Shown: positions 18,228-28,601, numbered from the stretch's first letter. The stretch: 64,000 nucleotides of DNA from Desulfovibrio subterraneus (GCF_013340285.1 NZ_BLVO01000012.1:186001-250000), one strand, 5' to 3'. Made by a program: numbers and translations. Notes: generated by a model not told the origin, from the letters alone.

Positions 18228-20219
18228 ATGAGTCAGGCACGCATAGAGAGCATGATGGATGAAAAGCGGTTGTTTGAACCGCCGATGGAAGGACGGAATT
18301 CGGCTCGCGTAACCTCCATGGAAGAGTACGAAGCCCTTTACAGGCGCTCCATGGACGATAACGAGGGATTCTGGGCCGAGCGGGCCAATGAGCTTGTGGA
18401 GTGGTTCACGCCTTTTACCAAGGTGCTGGATGCCGACATGGAGACTCCCTCGATCAAGTGGTTTGTGGGCGGCCAGCTGAACGTTGCCTACAACTGTCTC
18501 GACAAGCACATCGCCAACGGCCGTCGCAACAAGGCCGCCATCATCTGGCAGGGTGAACCCGACGAAGACGTGAAGGTCTACACCTACCAGATGCTGTATG
18601 ACGAGGTGTGCAAGTTTGCCAACGTGCTCAAGGCACAGGGCGTGCACAAGGGCGACCGCGTGGCGCTGTATATGCCCATGATTCCCGAACTGGCCATTGC
18701 CATGCTGGCCTGCGTGCGCATCGGGGCTGTGCATTCCATCGTTTTTGCAGGGTTCTCCGCAGTGAGCCTGCAGAACCGTATTCAGGACTGCGAGGCCAAG
18801 GTGGTGGTGACTTCGGATGCTGTTATCCGTGCCGGCCGCAGCATTCCGCTCAAGAAGAATGTCGACGAAGCTCTGCGCCTGTGCCCCAGCGTGCATAAGG
18901 TTGTTGTGGTGAACCGCGCCAACGCCGCAGTGGAATGGCAGGAAGGCCGCGATCTGTGGTGGCACGAGCTGATGAAGGCTCCTGATCTCAAGGCAAGCTG
19001 CCCCTGTGAACCCATGGATTCTGAAGATCCGCTCTTCATTCTCTATACAAGCGGGTCCACCGGCAAGCCCAAGGGCGTGGTGCACACCACCGGCGGGTAC
19101 CTGACCTATGCCGCCCATACCACCCAGTGGGTGTTCGACGTGAAGGACAGTGACGTTTACTGGTGCACGGCAGACGTGGGCTGGATCACCGGCCATTCCT
19201 ACATCGTGTACGGCCCGCTTGCTCTGGGTGCCACGTCACTGATGTTCGAGGGCGTTCCCAGCTACCCCGGTCCCGACCGCTTCTGGCAGGTAGTGGAAAA
19301 GTTCCGCGTGAACATATTCTACACCGCTCCCACCGTTATCCGCGCCCTGATGCGCGAAGGGGCGGAATGGACCCAGAAGCACGATCTGAGCAGTTTGCGC
19401 GTGCTCGGTTCCGTGGGTGAGCCCATCAATCCGGAAGCATGGATGTGGTACCACGAAAATATCGGCGGCGGTAAGCTGCCCATTGTGGATACATGGTGGC
19501 AGACGGAAACCGGCGGCATCATGATCTCGGCTTTGCCCTACGCCACACCGCTGAAGCCCGGCTCGGCAACGCGTCCGCTGCCCGGTGTGGATGCGCGCAT
19601 CGTGCGGCCCGACGGCACCGATGCCGAACCCAACGAGGGGGGCCATCTGGTCATCCGCAGGCCGTGGCCCGGCATGCTGCGCGGTGTATTCGGCGATCCC
19701 GCACGCTACAAGAGTACGTATTTTGAACGCTTCCCCGGCTGCTATGAGGCCGGCGACGGAGCACGGGTGGACAGTGACGGCTATTTCTGGATCATGGGCC
19801 GCCTTGATGACGTCATCAACGTATCAGGACACCGCATGGGCACGGCGGAAATAGAATCCGCGCTGGTTTCGCACCCCGCTGTTGCGGAGGCCGCCGTTGT
19901 GGGCATGCCTCACGCCATCAAGGGCGAGGCCATCTATGCCTATGTGACACTGAATGCCGATGCGGATGAGACGGAAGAGCTGCGCGCCGAACTCAGAACC
20001 TGGGTCCGCAAGGAAATAGGCCCCATTGCCTCGCCGGAGGTGCTGCAGTTTGCCGACGGGTTGCCCAAGACCCGAAGCGGGAAGATCATGCGCCGCATTC
20101 TGCGCAAGATTGCCGGTGGCAGCACAAGCACCAGTGACTTCGGTGATACCTCCACTCTGGCTGATCCGGGCGTGATTTCCGACCTGATCGAAGGCAAGAT
20201 GGATCTTACCGGCAGATAG
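18228..20219 (+). CDS. acs: Acetyl-CoA synthetase (AMP-forming)
   Basis: 663 residues, normal length. It converts acetate, ATP and CoA to acetyl-CoA, AMP and PPi in the cytoplasm. The adenylate-forming signature [14 protein letters not shown] is present, as are [16 protein letters not shown] and WWQTETGG. The C-terminal [12 protein letters not shown] includes Lys619, the lysine that Pat enzymes acetylate to switch Acs off. The Pat-type enzyme is encoded divergently next door. GGAG lies six bases before the ATG. A strong terminator follows. Confidence 0.97.
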   Translation: MSQARIESMMDEKRLFEPPMEGRNSARVTSMEEYEALYRRSMDDNEGFWAERANELVEWFTPFTKVLDADMETPSIKWFVGGQLNVAYNCLDKHIANGRRNKAAIIWQGEPDEDVKVYTYQMLYDEVCKFANVLKAQGVHKGDRVALYMPMIPELAIAMLACVRIGAVHSIVFAGFSAVSLQNRIQDCEAKVVVTSDAVIRAGRSIPLKKNVDEALRLCPSVHKVVVVNRANAAVEWQEGRDLWWHELMKAPDLKASCPCEPMDSEDPLFILYTSGSTGKPKGVVHTTGGYLTYAAHTTQWVFDVKDSDVYWCTADVGWITGHSYIVYGPLALGATSLMFEGVPSYPGPDRFWQVVEKFRVNIFYTAPTVIRALMREGAEWTQKHDLSSLRVLGSVGEPINPEAWMWYHENIGGGKLPIVDTWWQTETGGIMISALPYATPLKPGSATRPLPGVDARIVRPDGTDAEPNEGGHLVIRRPWPGMLRGVFGDPARYKSTYFERFPGCYEAGDGARVDSDGYFWIMGRLDDVINVSGHRMGTAEIESALVSHPAVAEAAVVGMPHAIKGEAIYAYVTLNADADETEELRAELRTWVRKEIGPIASPEVLQFADGLPKTRSGKIMRRILRKIAGGSTSTSDFGDTSTLADPGVISDLIEGKMDLTGR

Positions 20220-20247
20220 CAACTCTCCATAAGACAAGCGTTAACGG

Positions 20248-20285
20248 AAGAGGCGTCCTGATGATAATCAGGCCGCCTCTTTTTC
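20248..20285 (+). terminator. Intrinsic terminator of acs
   Basis: GAGGCG-T-CCTGAT pairs with ATCAGG-C-CGCCTC around a four-base loop with one mismatch, followed by TTTTT. Confidence 0.9.
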
Positions 20286-20444
20286 ATGTACTGCAAAAGT
20301 GGTGGAAGACGGATATCGTTTGGTGTAGTGCACTATTGGTGTGCGGTATCTCTTTGCCCTAGGTGCGAAGAGGCTTGGGAGGGAATTATCCTGATGGTTT
20401 GTCATCAGGGGATAGACACACTCGATAGTGGATGGAGTAGCATA

Positions 20445-22577
20445 ATGAAGTTACGTACTAAAATGACCGGTTTTCAGGTTCTGGCAACCTTGTTGACCGT
20501 ATCCCTGCTGGGTGCAGTATGCATAATGCAGATGCTGGGATACAGTGCGAAGGAGTCGGCAGCGTACCGGACTGAAGCGCTGGCAAAGGAAGAGGAGCGG
20601 CTCAAGGACTATGTGACCATGGCTGCGGGGGCCATTGAATCATATGTGCAGCGCTCCAAGGATGTGGAACAGCTCAAGATGGTCAAGAAAGATGACCTGA
20701 AACGGGTTGTGGACACTGTATACAGCCAGATCATGGAGCTGCGCAAAAGCAGGGCAAATCTGCCTGCGGAGCAGCTGAAGCAGGAAGTGGCAGAGCTTGT
20801 CCGCTCCATTCGTTTTGACGGAGACAACTATCTCTGGATCAACGATACGACTCCCCGAATGATCGTGCATCCGGTAGATGCTTCCATGAACGGGGCGGAC
20901 CTCAGTGATTATCGCGATGCAAAGGGCTCTGCCATGTTCCGCGAGATGGTGCGGGTGTGCCGTGCTGACGGTGAAGGCGTTGTTTCCTACTACTGGGCGA
21001 AACCCGGCGAAAAAGAAGCCTCGCTCAAGATTTCCTATGTCCGCCTGATTCCGGGGCTGGACTGGATCATCGGTTCCGGTGCCTGGCTGGACGATATCAC
21101 CGGAGAAATGAAGCGCGAGGCCATGGTACAGCTCTCCCGAATGCGACTCGGAGACGGCAACTATTTCTGGATAAACGATACGGACGGTCTGATGGTCAGC
21201 CATCCCACAGAATCTCTTGTGGGCAAGACCGTGCTCGACCTGCGTGACAAGAACGGCAAGCCCTTCTTCAAGGCCATGGTGGATGTGGCAAAGGCCAATG
21301 GTGAAGGAACCGTTGATTACGTGTGGCCCAAGGCCGGGTCGGACAAGCCGGAACCAAAGCTGTCTTACGTTCGTCTCATCAGGGACTGGAACTGGGTCGT
21401 CGGCATGGGCATCTATGTTGACGGAGTGGAAAAGGCCATAGTGGCCCGCCAGCAGGATATGCAGGACACCATTTACGGCATGGTGCGGCTGGTGGCGTTG
21501 CTTTCTGCGGGCATTCTCGCAGGTATCGTGGCCGTGAGCATACTGTTCACGCGCAGCATCACCAATACGCTGGGCGGCGAGCCGGATGAAATGGCATCCA
21601 TTGCGGGTACCGTGTCGCAGGGGGACCTGACCATCGGCTTCGGCCACAGGGATGCGCGTGGTGTGTACGCATCACTCAAAGCCATGGTCGAAAGGCTGAC
21701 CGGTGTGGTGCAGGATATTCAGGCGGCAACGGAGCAGGTGGCATCCGGTTCGGAAGAACTGGCCGCCTCTTCGGAAAGCATGTCGCAGGGGGCCACCATG
21801 CAGGCTTCGTCCGTTGAGCAGGTTTCTGCCTCCATGACGGAGATGCTGGCCGGAGTGCGCCAGAATGCGGAAAACGCACGCCACACCGAAACACTCGCCA
21901 CCAAGGCGTCGGACGAGACCCAGCGTTCCAGCGAGGCGCTGCAGCGCACGGTGCAGGTGATGCACCAGATATCGGACAAGATCACATTCATTGAAGAAAT
22001 TGCCCGCCAGACCAACCTGCTGGCCCTGAACGCCGCCATTGAGGCTGCCCGCGCCGGTGAACACGGCAAGGGATTTGCCGTGGTGGCCGCAGAAGTGCGC
22101 AAGCTTGCCGAGCGCTCGCGCGAGGCGGCGGGCGAAATTACCGAACTGGCTGTTTCCAGCGTGGGTGTGGCCGAAGAGGCCGGACGCATGCTGAACTCGG
22201 TGGTTCCCGATATTCGCCGTACTGCAGACATGGTGCGTGAAATTGCCGCAGCCTGCTCCGAGCAGGAGGTGGGCGCAGGGCAGATCAATTCCGCCATCGG
22301 ACAGCTTGATACGGTTATCCAGCAGAATGCCTCTGCGTCCGAAGAGCTGGCGTCCACTGCCGAAGAGTTTTCTGCACAGGCAGAACAGCTGCAGCAGGCC
22401 ATTGCCTTCTTCAAGGTGAACGGGAGCGCCATGGTGGCGCAGGAACCCCGGCGAAAGGTGGCTGCCTCTTCCCCCGCACGGCGGGTTCAGACGGCCAGAC
22501 CCGCTTCCGGCAGAAAGCCCGTTGCCGGTGTGCGTCTTGCCCTTGAGGACGACGATACCGATTTCGAGCGTTACTAA
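20445..22577 (+). CDS. Methyl-accepting chemotaxis protein with two Cache repeats
   Basis: 710 residues from ATG 20445, chosen for its GGAG seven bases upstream and immediate membrane anchor; an earlier ATG at 20286 lacks both. The periplasmic part holds two related Cache modules, marked by [18 protein letters not shown] and [19 protein letters not shown], each ending in a [22 protein letters not shown] segment. A second membrane segment, HAMP and the signalling hairpin ([20 protein letters not shown]) follow. There is no C-terminal CheR/CheB tether pentapeptide. Cache domains of this kind often bind small carboxylates. The position behind acs makes acetate-type ligands a guess only. Confidence 0.95.
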   Translation: MKLRTKMTGFQVLATLLTVSLLGAVCIMQMLGYSAKESAAYRTEALAKEEERLKDYVTMAAGAIESYVQRSKDVEQLKMVKKDDLKRVVDTVYSQIMELRKSRANLPAEQLKQEVAELVRSIRFDGDNYLWINDTTPRMIVHPVDASMNGADLSDYRDAKGSAMFREMVRVCRADGEGVVSYYWAKPGEKEASLKISYVRLIPGLDWIIGSGAWLDDITGEMKREAMVQLSRMRLGDGNYFWINDTDGLMVSHPTESLVGKTVLDLRDKNGKPFFKAMVDVAKANGEGTVDYVWPKAGSDKPEPKLSYVRLIRDWNWVVGMGIYVDGVEKAIVARQQDMQDTIYGMVRLVALLSAGILAGIVAVSILFTRSITNTLGGEPDEMASIAGTVSQGDLTIGFGHRDARGVYASLKAMVERLTGVVQDIQAATEQVASGSEELAASSESMSQGATMQASSVEQVSASMTEMLAGVRQNAENARHTETLATKASDETQRSSEALQRTVQVMHQISDKITFIEEIARQTNLLALNAAIEAARAGEHGKGFAVVAAEVRKLAERSREAAGEITELAVSSVGVAEEAGRMLNSVVPDIRRTADMVREIAAACSEQEVGAGQINSAIGQLDTVIQQNASASEELASTAEEFSAQAEQLQQAIAFFKVNGSAMVAQEPRRKVAASSPARRVQTARPASGRKPVAGVRLALEDDDTDFERY

Positions 22578-22591
22578 AAGTATGGTATAGA

Positions 22592-22622
22592 GGCTGCCCG
22601 TACACCGCGCGGGCAGCCTTTT
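22592..22622 (+). terminator. Terminator hairpin 1 after MCP
   Basis: GGCTGCCCG pairs with CGGGCAGCC, followed by TTTT. It lies 15 bases after the MCP stop. Confidence 0.85.
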
Positions 22623-22634
22623 CTGCAAAAAAAG

Positions 22635-22670
22635 AACCCCGCCTTCCTGTCTCTGGAAGGCGGGGTTTTT
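22635..22670. terminator. Bidirectional terminator
   Basis: A 13-bp perfect stem (AACCCCGCCTTCC) with a seven-base loop, preceded by A7 and followed by T5. It can end plus-strand transcripts of the MCP and minus-strand transcripts of the thioredoxin-fold gene. Confidence 0.92.
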
Positions 22671-22880
22671 CCACTTTTCCCCAAAAGCGGAGCTCGATGA
22701 GTGTGCAACTCGTGTCCGGTTGCTACAGCCTGAAGCTGTATCTTTGTGCAGCGTCTTTCGCCCTTGCTGCCGCCCCGTCCCCAAACGTGTGCGGCGTGCG
22801 TCGACCTGATCGCGGTTTGGAGCGCCCCCGCGCTCTAGCCGCTTCTTCCCCCGTAGCGTCCTTACGGACACTGGTGCAGG

Positions 22881-23297
22881 TTACTGTCGTTTCCAGCTGC
22901 GGAAGAGTCCGGACAGACCCGGTACGGGATGAACCGGGGTGCAGTACTGGCCGAAGGCCGGTTCCAGCTTGTCCAGATCGCTGTATTCATCGATGAGCAG
23001 GATGTTCATGAGATTGAGCTCATCCGCAAAACCGATGAATCTGGTCTTCTCTTCCCCCAAATAGAAGAGAAGGTACGACGGAGTCCCTGCGATGGCGTAG
23101 GTTCTGGAGAATTCGGAGAAATACTCCGGATCCAACAGACAGACCGAAAACTGATTTGTAAATTTTTCGGCGACATACTGGAGCGTTTCAATCTGCTCTG
23201 CATGCAAAGGGTCGTTCTGCAGACATCCGGCGAGTACTGGGCGCTTCTCAGTTCTGAGCAAGCTGGCAAATTCTGTAGGTGTAATTGTGTGTATCAT
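22881..23297 (-). CDS. Thioredoxin-fold protein lacking the CXXC motif
   Basis: 138 residues from ATG 23297. This start has AAGGA upstream and lies 24 bases after the predicted sigma-54 start site; an ATG at 23348 falls inside the promoter and is not used. The thioredoxin core is visible in EKRPVLAGCLQ at the active-site position and in the cis-proline strand AIAGTPSYLLFYLGEEKTRFIG. Only one cysteine (in AGCLQND) remains where thioredoxins have CXXC, so ordinary dithiol reductase activity is unlikely. A chaperone, adaptor or regulatory role is possible. The sigma-54 activator gene lies upstream on the same strand. Confidence 0.82.
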   Translation of the reverse strand: MIHTITPTEFASLLRTEKRPVLAGCLQNDPLHAEQIETLQYVAEKFTNQFSVCLLDPEYFSEFSRTYAIAGTPSYLLFYLGEEKTRFIGFADELNLMNILLIDEYSDLDKLEPAFGQYCTPVHPVPGLSGLFRSWKRQ

Positions 23298-23332
23298 GGC
23301 CGTGTCCTTTGCTGTCGTCTGAAAAGACATAG

Positions 23333-23347
23333 GCAAGGGTGATGCCA
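23333..23347 (-). promoter_or_regulatory. Sigma-54 promoter of thioredoxin-fold gene
   Basis: Reads TGGCAT-CACCC-TTGC on the minus strand, a full -24/-12 match. The predicted start is near 23321, giving a 24-base leader with a ribosome site. Confidence 0.88.
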
Positions 23348-23413
23348 TGTTTTGTTTTTGCTCTTAAAACAAGTAGTTAGTGTGCTTTGTGAGAAAGATA
23401 GGGTGTATAAATG

Positions 23414-23472
23414 TGTCTCGCTAGTGTCTCAAGTATGTATCAAGAGACATCTCTAATGTGTATCGTGAGACA
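23414..23472. promoter_or_regulatory. TGTCTC/GAGACA inverted repeats, candidate activator sites
   Basis: TGTCTC at 23414 and 23425, GAGACA at 23444 and 23467. They form nested inverted repeats about 70-125 bp upstream of the -24 element, the normal distance for a sigma-54 activator. The neighbouring activator (23846-25981) is the obvious candidate to bind them. Confidence 0.55.
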
Positions 23473-23499
23473 GTGTGTGGGGAGGAGTAACTGTCTGGA

Positions 23500-23845
23500 A
23501 AGGACCGGACGGGGCCTGTAAGACCGCTATGACCGGATGCCATCAGACAAGGGGAGGTACGATTGGGAAAAGATCGGATCGGCCGGACAAGACCTGACCA
23601 GAGTGGGCGGGCCAGATAGGACGGGCCAGATAGGACGGGCCAGAGAGGATCGGGCCTGAGTGAGTGGACCAGAGAGGATCAGGCCAGAGCGGGCCGGTTC
23701 GGACCTGCCCGGACTGGCTCGAGCTTGCCCGGACGTGCCAGACGTGCCGGACGTGTCAGGCCGTTCCCGCCCTGTTCAGGCCAGCGTAGACCTGTTCAGA
23801 ACGAAGCAGACCGGATCAGTCCAGACCAGACAAGAGTGGGCTGGT
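23500..23845. repeat. Degenerate GGCCAGA/GGAC-type satellite-like tract
   Basis: Most of this gap is built from short degenerate repeats. The clearest part (about 23607-23650) is three 14-base units related to GGGCCAGATAGGAC. Around it are variants such as GGACCAGAGAGGAT and a run of GACGTGCC-type units near 23730-23755. No gene is seen. It lies between the activator stop and the upstream region of the thioredoxin-fold gene. Confidence 0.7.
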
Positions 23846-25981
23846 TCAGACCGAAATGCCCAGTTCGTGCATTTTCCGGTACAGGGTGGCCCGACCTATG
23901 CCCAACTGCCGTGCTGCCAGTGCCTTGTTGCCGCGGGCGGCCAGTATCGCTTCGCGGATAGTCTCCGGCGACAGGTCATGAAAGGCCGGTCTGGGTGGCA
24001 TGGGGTAGGCTGCATGGGGATGATACCCCGTGGACATGTGGGGGGGGACAGCGTGTTGTGGTGTTCCGCCGGCCATGCTGTTTGCGCTGTTGCCTGCCGG
24101 TGCGGCTGGTTGACCCTGCATAGGGAAGGACGCTGGTGCCGACATGGGGGCGGGCATGTGAGCCGATATGGGAGCCTGATGTTGCTGGGCAAACGGTGAA
24201 GACAGCTCAAGCATCTCCGGTGTGAGGTGTTCCGTGCTTATAAGCCCCTGACGGGCGAGGATGCTGCCATGCTCGATGACATGCTTGAGTTCGCGCACGT
24301 TGCCCGGCCACTGGTGGCGCATGAAATAATGCATGGCATCTTCGGAGATACCCGTGATGCGTGTACCCAGCTCCTTGTTGCACAGGGTGATGAAGTGGCT
24401 GGCCAGAGGGGGAATGTCGTCACGGCGTTCCCTGAGCGAAGGCAGCTTCACATGCATGACATTGAGCCGGTAATACAGGTCGGCCCTGAAGCTGCCTTCC
24501 TGTATCTTCTGTGCAAGGTTGGCGTTGGTGGCGGCAACAATGCGCACGTCCGCCTTGCGGGTGGTGGTGTCGCCGACCCGTTCGAATTCCTTTGATTCGA
24601 GAAAACGCAGCAGCAGAATCTGTATGCGCTGAGAGACATCGCCGATTTCATCCAGAAATATGGTGCCGCCCTCGGCAGCCTCGAACCGTCCGGCCTTGTC
24701 TGCCACCGCGCCGGTGAATGCGCCGCGCACATGACCGAAGAGCTCGCTTTCCAGCAGGCTCTCGGAAAGGGCTGTGCAGTTCACCTTGATGAGGGGACCG
24801 TGGGCGCGGGCTCCGTTGTGGTGCAGGGCATCGGCAATAAGCTCCTTGCCCGTGCCGGATTCACCCGTGACCAGCACGGTGGTGTCCACCTCGGCAAGGC
24901 TTTCCAGCAGGGTGTAGAGCTTTTGCATGCGCTCACTCTTGCCCACGATGCTTCGGAAGGAATGCCGGGCCTGCAGCTGTTTTTCAAGTGAGACTATGCG
25001 TGTGATGTCGCGGATGAGCAGCACGGCACCCTCGGCTGCTTCCTGACTGCTGTCTGCCTGCGACCTGAGCGGGGCGCAGCTCAGAACCAGCACCTTCTCC
25101 ATGCCTTCGGCACGGTACTGGGTGCGGAATTCCCGCACGGACTGCCCAAGACCTATGGCACTGGCAAAAACCTGCCCGAAGGCGTCAATGGCGTGGGGAA
25201 AGGCACTGCTGAAGGGCATGCCCATCAGGGAGTCGGCACGCCTGTCGAAAAAGCGTTCTGCCGCCGTGTTCAGGCTTATGATGTTCAGTTCTCTGTCCAC
25301 GGTGATCAGCGGGTCGAGCATGGATGAAAAAACTGTTTCCAGATACCGCCGGTAGTGGCGGTTTTCATCCAGCGCTCCGGTGAGCTGCGTATTGGATGCC
25401 GTCAGCTCCTTGGTACGCTCTGTTACCTGCTGCTCAAGAGTGACGTTGGATTGTTCCAGACGCTGGAACAGTCTGAAATTTTCCACCAGCGTTGCCGTGG
25501 CAAAGAGAATGACCGTGATGAGATAGTAGCCGATATCCGCGCTCGGTTCTTCCGCATTTTTTCGCAGCAACCCCACGAACATGCCTATGGGACCTGTGGC
25601 GGTGGTCAGCGGGTGCAGCAGGAGCCGTTCGCCGTTGCTCGCGGAAACCACGGTGGGCTTGTTGCGTCCCAGCGCCCAGGCAAAAGAACGGTCTTCAATG
25701 AGAATGCCCACTTCATGCGCCATGTGCTCTGCAGAATCCGGCGCCGACGTCCACACGGGGGAAAAGGCGAAGCTTTGCTCATCCACCATGAAGAAGCTCT
25801 GGCAGGAAAAAGCCATCAAGCTTTCCAGCTTGCTTGCGGCATCACGCAGAATGGCATGTTCGCTTTCCACGGCGTCGAGCGTTGCGCCGTAATGGCCAAG
25901 TGTGGCCGCCAGTTCCAGTGCGCGCAAGGCGGCCCTTCTTTCGGCTGGCAGAGTGTGCAACGGGTCCGGAGTATCGGTCAT
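23846..25981 (-). CDS. Sigma-54-dependent activator with GAF-like and PAS sensor domains
   Basis: 711 residues. A GAF-like N-terminus (about 30-170) and coiled coil lead to a PAS domain (about 210-330). The AAA+ domain has Walker A GESGTGKE (373-380), the sigma-54 contact loop GAFTGA, and Walker B GGTIFLDEIGD. A Pro/Ala/Met-rich linker of about 100 residues precedes a Fis-type helix-turn-helix (NKALAARQLGIGRATLYRKM). There is no receiver domain, so it senses a ligand or partner directly. It starts two bases after the HDOD gene, so the two are one operon. Its likely target is the sigma-54 promoter at 23333-23347. Confidence 0.95.
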   Translation of the reverse strand: MTDTPDPLHTLPAERRAALRALELAATLGHYGATLDAVESEHAILRDAASKLESLMAFSCQSFFMVDEQSFAFSPVWTSAPDSAEHMAHEVGILIEDRSFAWALGRNKPTVVSASNGERLLLHPLTTATGPIGMFVGLLRKNAEEPSADIGYYLITVILFATATLVENFRLFQRLEQSNVTLEQQVTERTKELTASNTQLTGALDENRHYRRYLETVFSSMLDPLITVDRELNIISLNTAAERFFDRRADSLMGMPFSSAFPHAIDAFGQVFASAIGLGQSVREFRTQYRAEGMEKVLVLSCAPLRSQADSSQEAAEGAVLLIRDITRIVSLEKQLQARHSFRSIVGKSERMQKLYTLLESLAEVDTTVLVTGESGTGKELIADALHHNGARAHGPLIKVNCTALSESLLESELFGHVRGAFTGAVADKAGRFEAAEGGTIFLDEIGDVSQRIQILLLRFLESKEFERVGDTTTRKADVRIVAATNANLAQKIQEGSFRADLYYRLNVMHVKLPSLRERRDDIPPLASHFITLCNKELGTRITGISEDAMHYFMRHQWPGNVRELKHVIEHGSILARQGLISTEHLTPEMLELSSPFAQQHQAPISAHMPAPMSAPASFPMQGQPAAPAGNSANSMAGGTPQHAVPPHMSTGYHPHAAYPMPPRPAFHDLSPETIREAILAARGNKALAARQLGIGRATLYRKMHELGISV

Positions 25982-25982
25982 G

Positions 25983-27239
25983 CTAGGCTTCTCTGATGAA
26001 AATATTCATCATTTCGGACATCTGTCGTCCGTGCTGCAAGATAATGGATTCCAGTGAGCTCGGTGGCAGGCCTATGGCGTCCAGTACCTGCGGGGTAATG
26101 GTGGGGGTGTAGAACGCGCCGTAATCCTCGTTTCTCAGCCCCAGAGCCAGCGTATCGCCCAGCTGGACAATGGCCGCATCCAGCAGCGGCTGCCCGTTCA
26201 GTGGTGCATGGTGGTGGCGTACCATGTGGGTAAGGCTTTCGGGAATACCCCATGCCTCAAGCAGCAGGCCGCCCACTTCGCTGTGGTCGAAACCGCAGAC
26301 CTGTTGTTCGGCCTGTTCCAGCGGAATGCTGTTTTCGCGTGATACAAGTATGGCCTTGCAGAACGAATGGGGCATGGCGCGCAGAATGAGCAGCATGCCT
26401 ATGTCGTGCAGCAGGCCCGCCACGAAGAACCGCTCTTCCGAAAGACCGGGTTTTGTGCCGGCTATCAGCCGCGCCAGCGTGCCGCAGGAAACGGAATGTT
26501 CCCAGAAGTGCTGCATGTTGAGCACCGCAGAAGGAATGCTGGAAAACGTGTTTATGGCGGAAATGCCTATGGCAAGGGTGGTCAGCTCGTTTATGCCGAG
26601 AATGGTGATGGCACGTTCAATGGTGTCTATGCGGGAAGGAAAACCGTAGAACGGGCTGTTGACCAGACGCAGAATCTTGGCAGTAAGGCCGGGATCGCGG
26701 CTCACTACGTCGCCCATGCGGCGGGCGGAGCAGGCGGGCGATTGCAGTTCTTTGAGAATCTGGGTGTATACGGAGGGGAAGGAGAGCAGCTTCACCTCGC
26801 TCTGCACAAGCGATGCGGCCGTGTGGCCGTTGTTGTCCGGCTGGGTGGCATCGCACTGCGTGCGCAGGTCGCGCAGGCGTTCTTCCGACATGGGAACATA
26901 GGTGTTATCCCGCATCCGTCTGGCCGTGCGGATAATGCACAGGCGGCGGAACTCTTCCAGAAACGGGTTATCCCGGTGTTTGTCCTGAAAGGAAGCATCC
27001 ACCACGCGAACTGCCTGTTCCATGATTTCGGGGGCAATCTTCTCCGGCGACTGGCCGGAAATTTCCTTGCGGCTTACACCTGCGACTGTGGCTTCCGTCA
27101 CACCCCATGCCTTCATAATGGCGATCTGCTCTTGTTCAAGCACAATGCCCGCAGGGAACAGTCTGCGGTTGTGCACGCCACGTACTTCGGCTTCCAGCTT
27201 CATGCCGGGGAGCAGTTCGTCGATATGCAGTGTGCCCAC
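25983..27239 (-). CDS. HDOD-domain signalling protein
   Basis: 418 residues. An N-terminal region of about 130 residues (MGTLHIDELLPGMKLEAEV, similar to DUF3391-type starts) is followed by the HDOD domain (about 150-350) with KLLSFPSVYTQILKELQ, LTAKILRLVNSPFYGFP, and GLLHDIGMLLI. An HH pair follows in MVRHHHAPLNG. HDOD proteins mostly act as signalling scaffolds rather than phosphodiesterases. It is co-transcribed with the sigma-54 activator and lies divergent to the CheY-like gene at 27425. Confidence 0.9.
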   Translation of the reverse strand: MGTLHIDELLPGMKLEAEVRGVHNRRLFPAGIVLEQEQIAIMKAWGVTEATVAGVSRKEISGQSPEKIAPEIMEQAVRVVDASFQDKHRDNPFLEEFRRLCIIRTARRMRDNTYVPMSEERLRDLRTQCDATQPDNNGHTAASLVQSEVKLLSFPSVYTQILKELQSPACSARRMGDVVSRDPGLTAKILRLVNSPFYGFPSRIDTIERAITILGINELTTLAIGISAINTFSSIPSAVLNMQHFWEHSVSCGTLARLIAGTKPGLSEERFFVAGLLHDIGMLLILRAMPHSFCKAILVSRENSIPLEQAEQQVCGFDHSEVGGLLLEAWGIPESLTHMVRHHHAPLNGQPLLDAAIVQLGDTLALGLRNEDYGAFYTPTITPQVLDAIGLPPSSLESIILQHGRQMSEMMNIFIREA

Positions 27240-27424
27240 AGGAGACTCCTTGTCAAAATCGTGTGTGTCGATGATACAGGAAGGATGCCTGTTTTCAAAG
27301 TATCGCTGCTGGATAAAAAATACTTCCTGCCGATGGTGGCATGGTGTAACAACAGTTACGCCTGAAATAGTCTCGTCATGAAGCCGGAAGGTGATGTTGA
27401 ACCGGATAACCGTTTGGAGAAGCT

Positions 27425-27817
27425 ATGCGCGCGCTAGTGGTGGAAGATGAATTCATAAGCAGAATCGTACTTGAGAAGATGCTGGCTCCAATTTTCGAGG
27501 TGGATGTGGTGGTCAACGGTGCCGAGGCGCTGGAAGCGTTCGAACTGGCACACAGCGAGGAGCGGCCCTACCGACTTATTCTCATGGATATCATGATGCC
27601 GGTGAAAAACGGTCTGGAGGCTCTTGAGGTCATCCGGCAGCGGGAGGATGACCGCACGCTGCCGAGGGCCAAGGTCATCATGACCACTGCCCTTGCCGAT
27701 ATCAAAACCGTGGTGAGGGCCTTCGATTCCGGGCAGGCGTCCGCCTACATAGTAAAGCCCATCGACAAGGACAAACTGTTCAGGGAACTGAAGACGCTGG
27801 GACTCATCGACGATTGA
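27425..27817 (+). CDS. CheY-like receiver protein
   Basis: 130 residues, receiver only. Acidic residues ED at 7-8, acceptor Asp55 in LILMDIMMP, MTTALAD for the Thr switch, and IVKPIDKDKL for the conserved Lys. It heads a four-gene cluster with the HPt-STAS protein and the CheA-like kinase, and is the probable output of that relay. It has no DNA-binding domain. The 185-bp gap upstream is shared with the divergent HDOD gene. Confidence 0.93.
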   Translation: MRALVVEDEFISRIVLEKMLAPIFEVDVVVNGAEALEAFELAHSEERPYRLILMDIMMPVKNGLEALEVIRQREDDRTLPRAKVIMTTALADIKTVVRAFDSGQASAYIVKPIDKDKLFRELKTLGLIDD

Positions 27818-27851
27818 TCGCTCCCGAACCGGGCCGGAGGAATCGCACATC

Positions 27852-28601
27852 ATGCATGACGACGACCAGATTGAAGAATTCATGGGGGAACTGTACGACA
27901 AGTTCTACCCGCAGGTCATGGACGGACTGGACCGCATGAAGGAAGGAGATGTTCATGCCGGTATAGAAAATCTTTCCCGTCCGCTGCATACCATCAAGGG
28001 GGTGACCGGCTTCATGGGGGGCTTTGAAGTCGCGTCTACTTTCACGCACAAAGTGGAGAGTTTTCTCAAGAAAATTCAGGCCGGAGATGTGGAGCTGGAC
28101 GATGCGGTGACAACCGCAGCCATTACCTCCGTGAACATGATATTCCAGGTCATTGAACAGATACGGGATACCGGCAGTGGCCCGCAGGGCGAGATGGACG
28201 GTGTGCTGGCCCGTATCCGTGAACTGAGCGAATCAGGCGAACAGAACAAGGTTGTCGTTGAAGACGGTGTGCGTCTTTCCGTTGTGGGCGGTGTTATCGT
28301 TGCGACTGTGGCCATGCAACGTGTGCATCTGCCCGCGCAGAAACAGTTGCTGCTTGATGTGATGAAGAAGCAGAGCGCGGGGGTTCCCATTGTGCTGGAT
28401 CTCTCGACGGTGCTGTCGGTGAGCACATCTGTCTGGGATGTGCTTGAACCGTTTGCGGAAAAATTTCCTGTGCACGTGGCAGGCATGCAGCCCTTTGTGA
28501 ACGGGCTGTTCCACAGCTGGGGATACGGAGCCATCTTTACGGCCCATCCCAGTCTGGAAGCGTTCTTCGAACGGGAAACCGGCAGCGGAGGTAACGCATG
28601 A
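27852..28601 (+). CDS. HPt-STAS fusion protein
   Basis: 249 residues. Residues 1-120 are an HPt domain with RPLHTIKGVTGFMGG, predicting His46 as the phosphorylated residue. Residues about 145-245 look like a STAS domain of the anti-sigma-antagonist/MlaB type (VPIVLDLSTVLSVSTSVWDVL). The next gene encodes a CheA without its own HPt, so this protein probably supplies the P1 function in trans. The STAS half could pass the signal by partner switching. Its stop overlaps the CheA-like start by four bases (ATGA). Confidence 0.85.
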   Translation: MHDDDQIEEFMGELYDKFYPQVMDGLDRMKEGDVHAGIENLSRPLHTIKGVTGFMGGFEVASTFTHKVESFLKKIQAGDVELDDAVTTAAITSVNMIFQVIEQIRDTGSGPQGEMDGVLARIRELSESGEQNKVVVEDGVRLSVVGGVIVATVAMQRVHLPAQKQLLLDVMKKQSAGVPIVLDLSTVLSVSTSVWDVLEPFAEKFPVHVAGMQPFVNGLFHSWGYGAIFTAHPSLEAFFERETGSGGNA

